Under the pieces are notes generated by a model, which had not been told where the DNA came from, made no database searches, and was given only the letters and a program-made list of their open reading frames with translations. A stretch of 64,000 bases of DNA. Source: Trinickia dabaoshanensis. GTDB taxonomy: Bacteria > Pseudomonadota > Gammaproteobacteria > Burkholderiales > Burkholderiaceae. The stretch lies in NCBI RefSeq assembly GCF_002879885.1, contig NZ_PNYA01000033.1, positions 19,202 through 83,201 on the forward strand. Reading direction: 5' to 3'. The position numbers and the translations under genes are program-made. Each line of letters opens with the position of its first letter. Position 1 is the stretch's first letter. Of this stretch, positions 63,548-64,000 are shown piece by piece.

Positions 63548-63910
63548 TCAAGCGGCGGCGAGCAGATCGAACTCGATATGAATCTTCTCGTACGGTACGT
63601 GCAGCTTGCCGCTCTCGGTGCGTTCGACAAGCCCCCATTCGAGCAACACCGCCGCATCCTCATGCACCCGTTTGACGTCGCGCCCGAGACTTCGAGCGAG
63701 ACCGCGTAAGCTGATCTCGCCGAGGGCTTGCAGCCGCTCGAGCAGTTCCCAGCGCTTCGGTGTCAATACCGCAAACAGTGCTTTCGGAGATTCGAAATCG
63801 AACGTATCGGTATCGGATTTCCCGTGCCGCCAGGCCTCGATGAACTGCTCGCCCATCTCCGATAGCGCGGTGGCCGTATTGCGGCGAATACGGATAATGG
63901 CAAATTTCAT
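63548..63910 (-). CDS. Winged-helix DNA-binding protein, possible antitoxin
   Basis: This 120-residue protein has a central winged helix (PKRWELLERLQALGEISLRG, LARSLGRDVKRVHEDAAVLL, EWGLVERTESGKLHVPYEKI). It resembles the HVO_A0114-type proteins, which include the TumA antitoxins paired with TumE toxins. GGAGGTCCCC stands before the ATG at 63910. The 3' end of another frame lies just upstream, as it would in a toxin-antitoxin pair. It could also be a stand-alone regulator. Confidence 0.7.
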   Translation of the reverse strand: MKFAIIRIRRNTATALSEMGEQFIEAWRHGKSDTDTFDFESPKALFAVLTPKRWELLERLQALGEISLRGLARSLGRDVKRVHEDAAVLLEWGLVERTESGKLHVPYEKIHIEFDLLAAA

Positions 63911-63919
63911 GGGGACCTC

Positions 63920-64000
63920 CTACGGTGGTTCGATCTTGCCTTCACGTTGGCGACTATGCCAACAATGGCGGCCGTTGTCGACGCTGACACCACCCCCACC
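63920..64000 (-). CDS. Possible 3' end of a gene running off the window
   Basis: On the minus strand an open frame enters from the window edge and stops at TAG 63920-63922, nine bases before the winged-helix start. Its last residues read VDNGRHCWHSRQREGKIEPP. The tight spacing would fit a toxin-antitoxin operon, but 26 codons are too few to identify a family. Confidence 0.25.
   Translation of the reverse strand, partial: GGGGVSVDNGRHCWHSRQREGKIEPP

Overview
The window is high-GC chromosomal DNA, gene-dense on both strands. It suggests a beta-proteobacterium of the Burkholderiaceae (Burkholderia, Paraburkholderia, Trinickia and relatives). The reasons are the BPSS1780-type membrane protein, an acetoacetyl-CoA reductase of the PhaB type, the EgtB/EgtD pair, the caa3-type oxidase, and several tiny hydrophilic proteins that I know only from this family. 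No tRNA, rRNA, CRISPR array, insertion sequence or prophage was seen.

Layout. 0-6.6 kb: regulators with small metabolic partners (AraC, SnoaL-like, LysR with a divergent aldo/keto reductase, GNAT, MocR) and two small proteins. 6.6-10 kb: ergothioneine genes egtB-egtD and a DUF72 protein. 10-15.3 kb: a BPSS1780-type membrane protein and the large helicase Lhr. 15.3-18.4 kb: an EAL phosphodiesterase, CheV and an Lrp-type regulator. 18.3-29.6 kb: a surface-glycan locus with a PIG-L deacetylase, a GT2, and an eight-gene operon (GT4, GmhB-like phosphatase, GT9, NodU/CmcH carbamoyltransferase, GT2, GT9, GT4-like, UDP-glucuronate decarboxylase). 29.6-34 kb: a zinc alcohol dehydrogenase broken by one in-frame stop, then an Atm1-type ABC exporter fused to a degenerate kinase-like ATPase region and a complete receiver domain. 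34-43.5 kb: a stress and storage region with transketolase, trehalase, PhaB, two paralogous PRC-barrel proteins, DUF2795 and many tiny secreted or hydrophilic proteins. 43.5-49.2 kb: a triheme cytochrome c and a caa3-type cytochrome oxidase. 49.4-58.4 kb: an EmrAB/outer-membrane-factor efflux set, an enolase-superfamily enzyme, a duplicated membrane protein, and a GMC-type sugar dehydrogenase with its subunit 3. 58.5-64 kb: an MscS channel, the decayed remnant of a CPA1 antiporter, an SDR, a GH15 enzyme, a small protein and a winged-helix regulator that may be an antitoxin.

How the parts may work together. The main result is a recurrent promoter element of the sigma-54 (RpoN) type (GG-N10-GC, best form GGCAYG-N4-TTGC). 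It lies 26-108 bases before most first genes between 30 and 63 kb, and there is one weaker copy before the glycan operon. Four intergenic regions carry two such elements facing opposite ways. I infer one sigma-54-dependent programme covering trehalose and PHB metabolism, an alternative respiratory chain (GMC dehydrogenase to triheme cytochrome c to caa3 oxidase), efflux, envelope proteins and the ABC-receiver fusion. No rpoN gene or enhancer-binding activator is in the window. Two genes of this set, the zinc dehydrogenase and an acidic protein, are each interrupted by a single TAA codon in an otherwise open frame.
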